Assembly: GCA_022013235.1 (NCBI GenBank)
Contig: JAKLQR010000184.1
Span: 1-6,379, forward strand
Reading direction: 5' to 3'
From: Thermodesulfovibrionales bacterium
Lineage (GTDB): Bacteria > Nitrospirota > Thermodesulfovibrionia > Thermodesulfovibrionales > SM23-35
Length of the DNA stretch: 6,379 nucleotides
Shown: piece by piece, positions 5,433-6,379 of the stretch
How positions within the stretch are numbered: position 1 is the first letter of the stretch
Layout: every line of letters begins with the position of its first letter
Translations under genes and position numbers: made by a program
Notes under the pieces: model-generated
The model's database searches: none
The model's input: only the letters and a program-made list of their open reading frames with translations
What the model was told of the DNA's origin: nothing

Positions 5433-6379
5433 CTAATAATCCTCACTGCTCAGTAGATATGCGTTATTGTTGGTTCCGCCGTATGCCGGATTATTGACAA
5501 CGTACTCGAGTTTATAGACCAGCATGCTTCCGGTAGCCGACGTCATATTTCTGAACCACGCCCATCCCCCGGTATTCTGCACTGCTGAAAGTGCTGTGCT
5601 GTCGATCAGATCAGAAAGATTCACTCCTGCTGTACAGGTCACATTCTGATCCTGTGTGAAGAGATATTGAGTCCCTCCCCTATCATAAATTCCGCTACCG
5701 CCTGATGCGCTCAAGCTTACAGTACCGGTAAGATTCGCTGAGTTCATCGAATCGCCGATCGGCGTTATGAAAAACCGTGTAGTCCATTCATTGGGCGGGA
5801 AAAAGGAAAACCACCGGGAGAAAAAATCCAATGCATTCGTGACACCGCCTCCGTCACCTATGTAATTAAAGTTGTAGTCTTCACGCAAATCATCGTTTAC
5901 AGCCCTGTATCCCCACGCTGCACCGGCAGCAATGTCCATGATGATAGCTTCTCCACCCAGGGCAAGTGGGTTGCCTACATCCACACGCCCTCCGGAAGTC
6001 GAGTTGGTAACCAGAAGATAAGCCCTCCGTGCACCGATGCCGCCTATGCTGAAATTTCCGTCATAGACATTCGGGTCGTTAAAGAGCGCATTGCCTCCAT
6101 TCAGAACGCCGGATGCATCGAATGAAACAAGATCACTGTCCAGGGTATTCCGGGTAAAGGACTGCGAGACACAGTTGCCTGTATGGTTCGGAGTTCCACT
6201 CGTTCCGCAGCCATCAAATGTGCATTTTAAACGGTAAATAAAATGCAGATGAGAAGATGATGCTCCTGGTCGGTTGAACACAGATACGATTGTGGTCACA
6301 TTCGGCTGATTCACGGCTATGACAGGGAAGAGAATGGTATCTGCAAGAACTACATTAGTGAAAGCGAGAACCATTATTA
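5433..6379 (-). CDS. Secreted protein of unknown function, paralogue B (5' end outside window)
   Basis: The visible 315 codons align with paralogue A nearly throughout. The ATG at 6374 falls in the middle of the signal peptide: IMVLAFTNVVLADT lines up without gaps with IMFVGIFSNVYADT at residues 14-27 of A, and the frame stays open to the window edge. The true start should therefore lie some 40 bases beyond the end, with about 13 residues missing. The mature protein again starts DTILFPVIAVNQPNVTTIV and has four cysteines, all matching cysteines of A. The centre between LREDY and WFSFFPPNEW, and the stretch before CTAG, are the most variable parts. It is followed by a strong terminator, so it forms its own transcription unit or ends one that begins outside. 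Confidence 0.83.
   Translation of the reverse strand, partial: IMVLAFTNVVLADTILFPVIAVNQPNVTTIVSVFNRPGASSSHLHFIYRLKCTFDGCGTSGTPNHTGNCVSQSFTRNTLDSDLVSFDASGVLNGGNALFNDPNVYDGNFSIGGIGARRAYLLVTNSTSGGRVDVGNPLALGGEAIIMDIAAGAAWGYRAVNDDLREDYNFNYIGDGGGVTNALDFFSRWFSFFPPNEWTTRFFITPIGDSMNSANLTGTVSLSASGGSGIYDRGGTQYLFTQDQNVTCTAGVNLSDLIDSTALSAVQNTGGWAWFRNMTSATGSMLVYKLEYVVNNPAYGGTNNNAYLLSSEDY

Overview
The window appears to come from a Gram-negative bacterium. It holds a GspC-like inner-membrane protein of type II secretion and several proteins with Sec signal peptides. Gene style and the REP-like hairpins would fit an environmental Nitrospirota or Desulfobacterota-type genome, but that placement is an inference and no marker gene fixes it. 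No rRNA, tRNA, CRISPR array or transposase gene is visible.

Left part (1-1274, plus strand). Two REP-like hairpins lie 50 bp apart, followed by a short non-coding stretch with an 8-bp inverted repeat and an extended -10 promoter. Then comes a gspC-like gene (one membrane helix, an HR-type domain and a Pro/Ser-rich tail). Its stop overlaps, as ATGA, the start of a 32-codon signal-peptide-like ORF that could be the remnant of a following gene such as gspD. Next is a second extended -10 and a 65-codon ORF that aligns without gaps to the N-terminus of the first gspC-like protein and then stops. This looks like a decayed duplication in which the second copy kept only its membrane anchor.

Middle (1271-2476, plus strand). 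An AT-richer GT4-family glycosyltransferase starts at a GTG that overlaps the stop of the 65-codon ORF. It ends 68 bp inside the convergent gene on the other strand.

Right part (2409-6379, minus strand). Three genes encode predicted exported proteins. In transcription order they are a 5'-truncated paralogue B, a strong intrinsic terminator, a sigma70-type promoter with an upstream direct repeat, full-length paralogue A, and a sialidase-like (Asp-box) beta-propeller protein with a C-terminal domain that resembles NTF2-like folds. A and the propeller gene are 96 bp apart with no obvious terminator or promoter between them, so they may be cotranscribed. A and B belong to a secreted family I cannot name. 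They share nearly invariant blocks, including FFPPNEWTTRFFITPIGD and YVVNNPxYGGTNNN, and four conserved cysteines.

Taken together, the window juxtaposes remnants of a secretion locus, a sugar-transfer gene of probably different origin, and a cluster of unknown exported proteins. A direct functional link between the plus-strand and minus-strand halves is not shown by the sequence. The best candidates for undescribed biology are the A/B secreted family with its neighbouring propeller protein, and the rearranged gspC duplicate fused by overlap to a glycosyltransferase gene.
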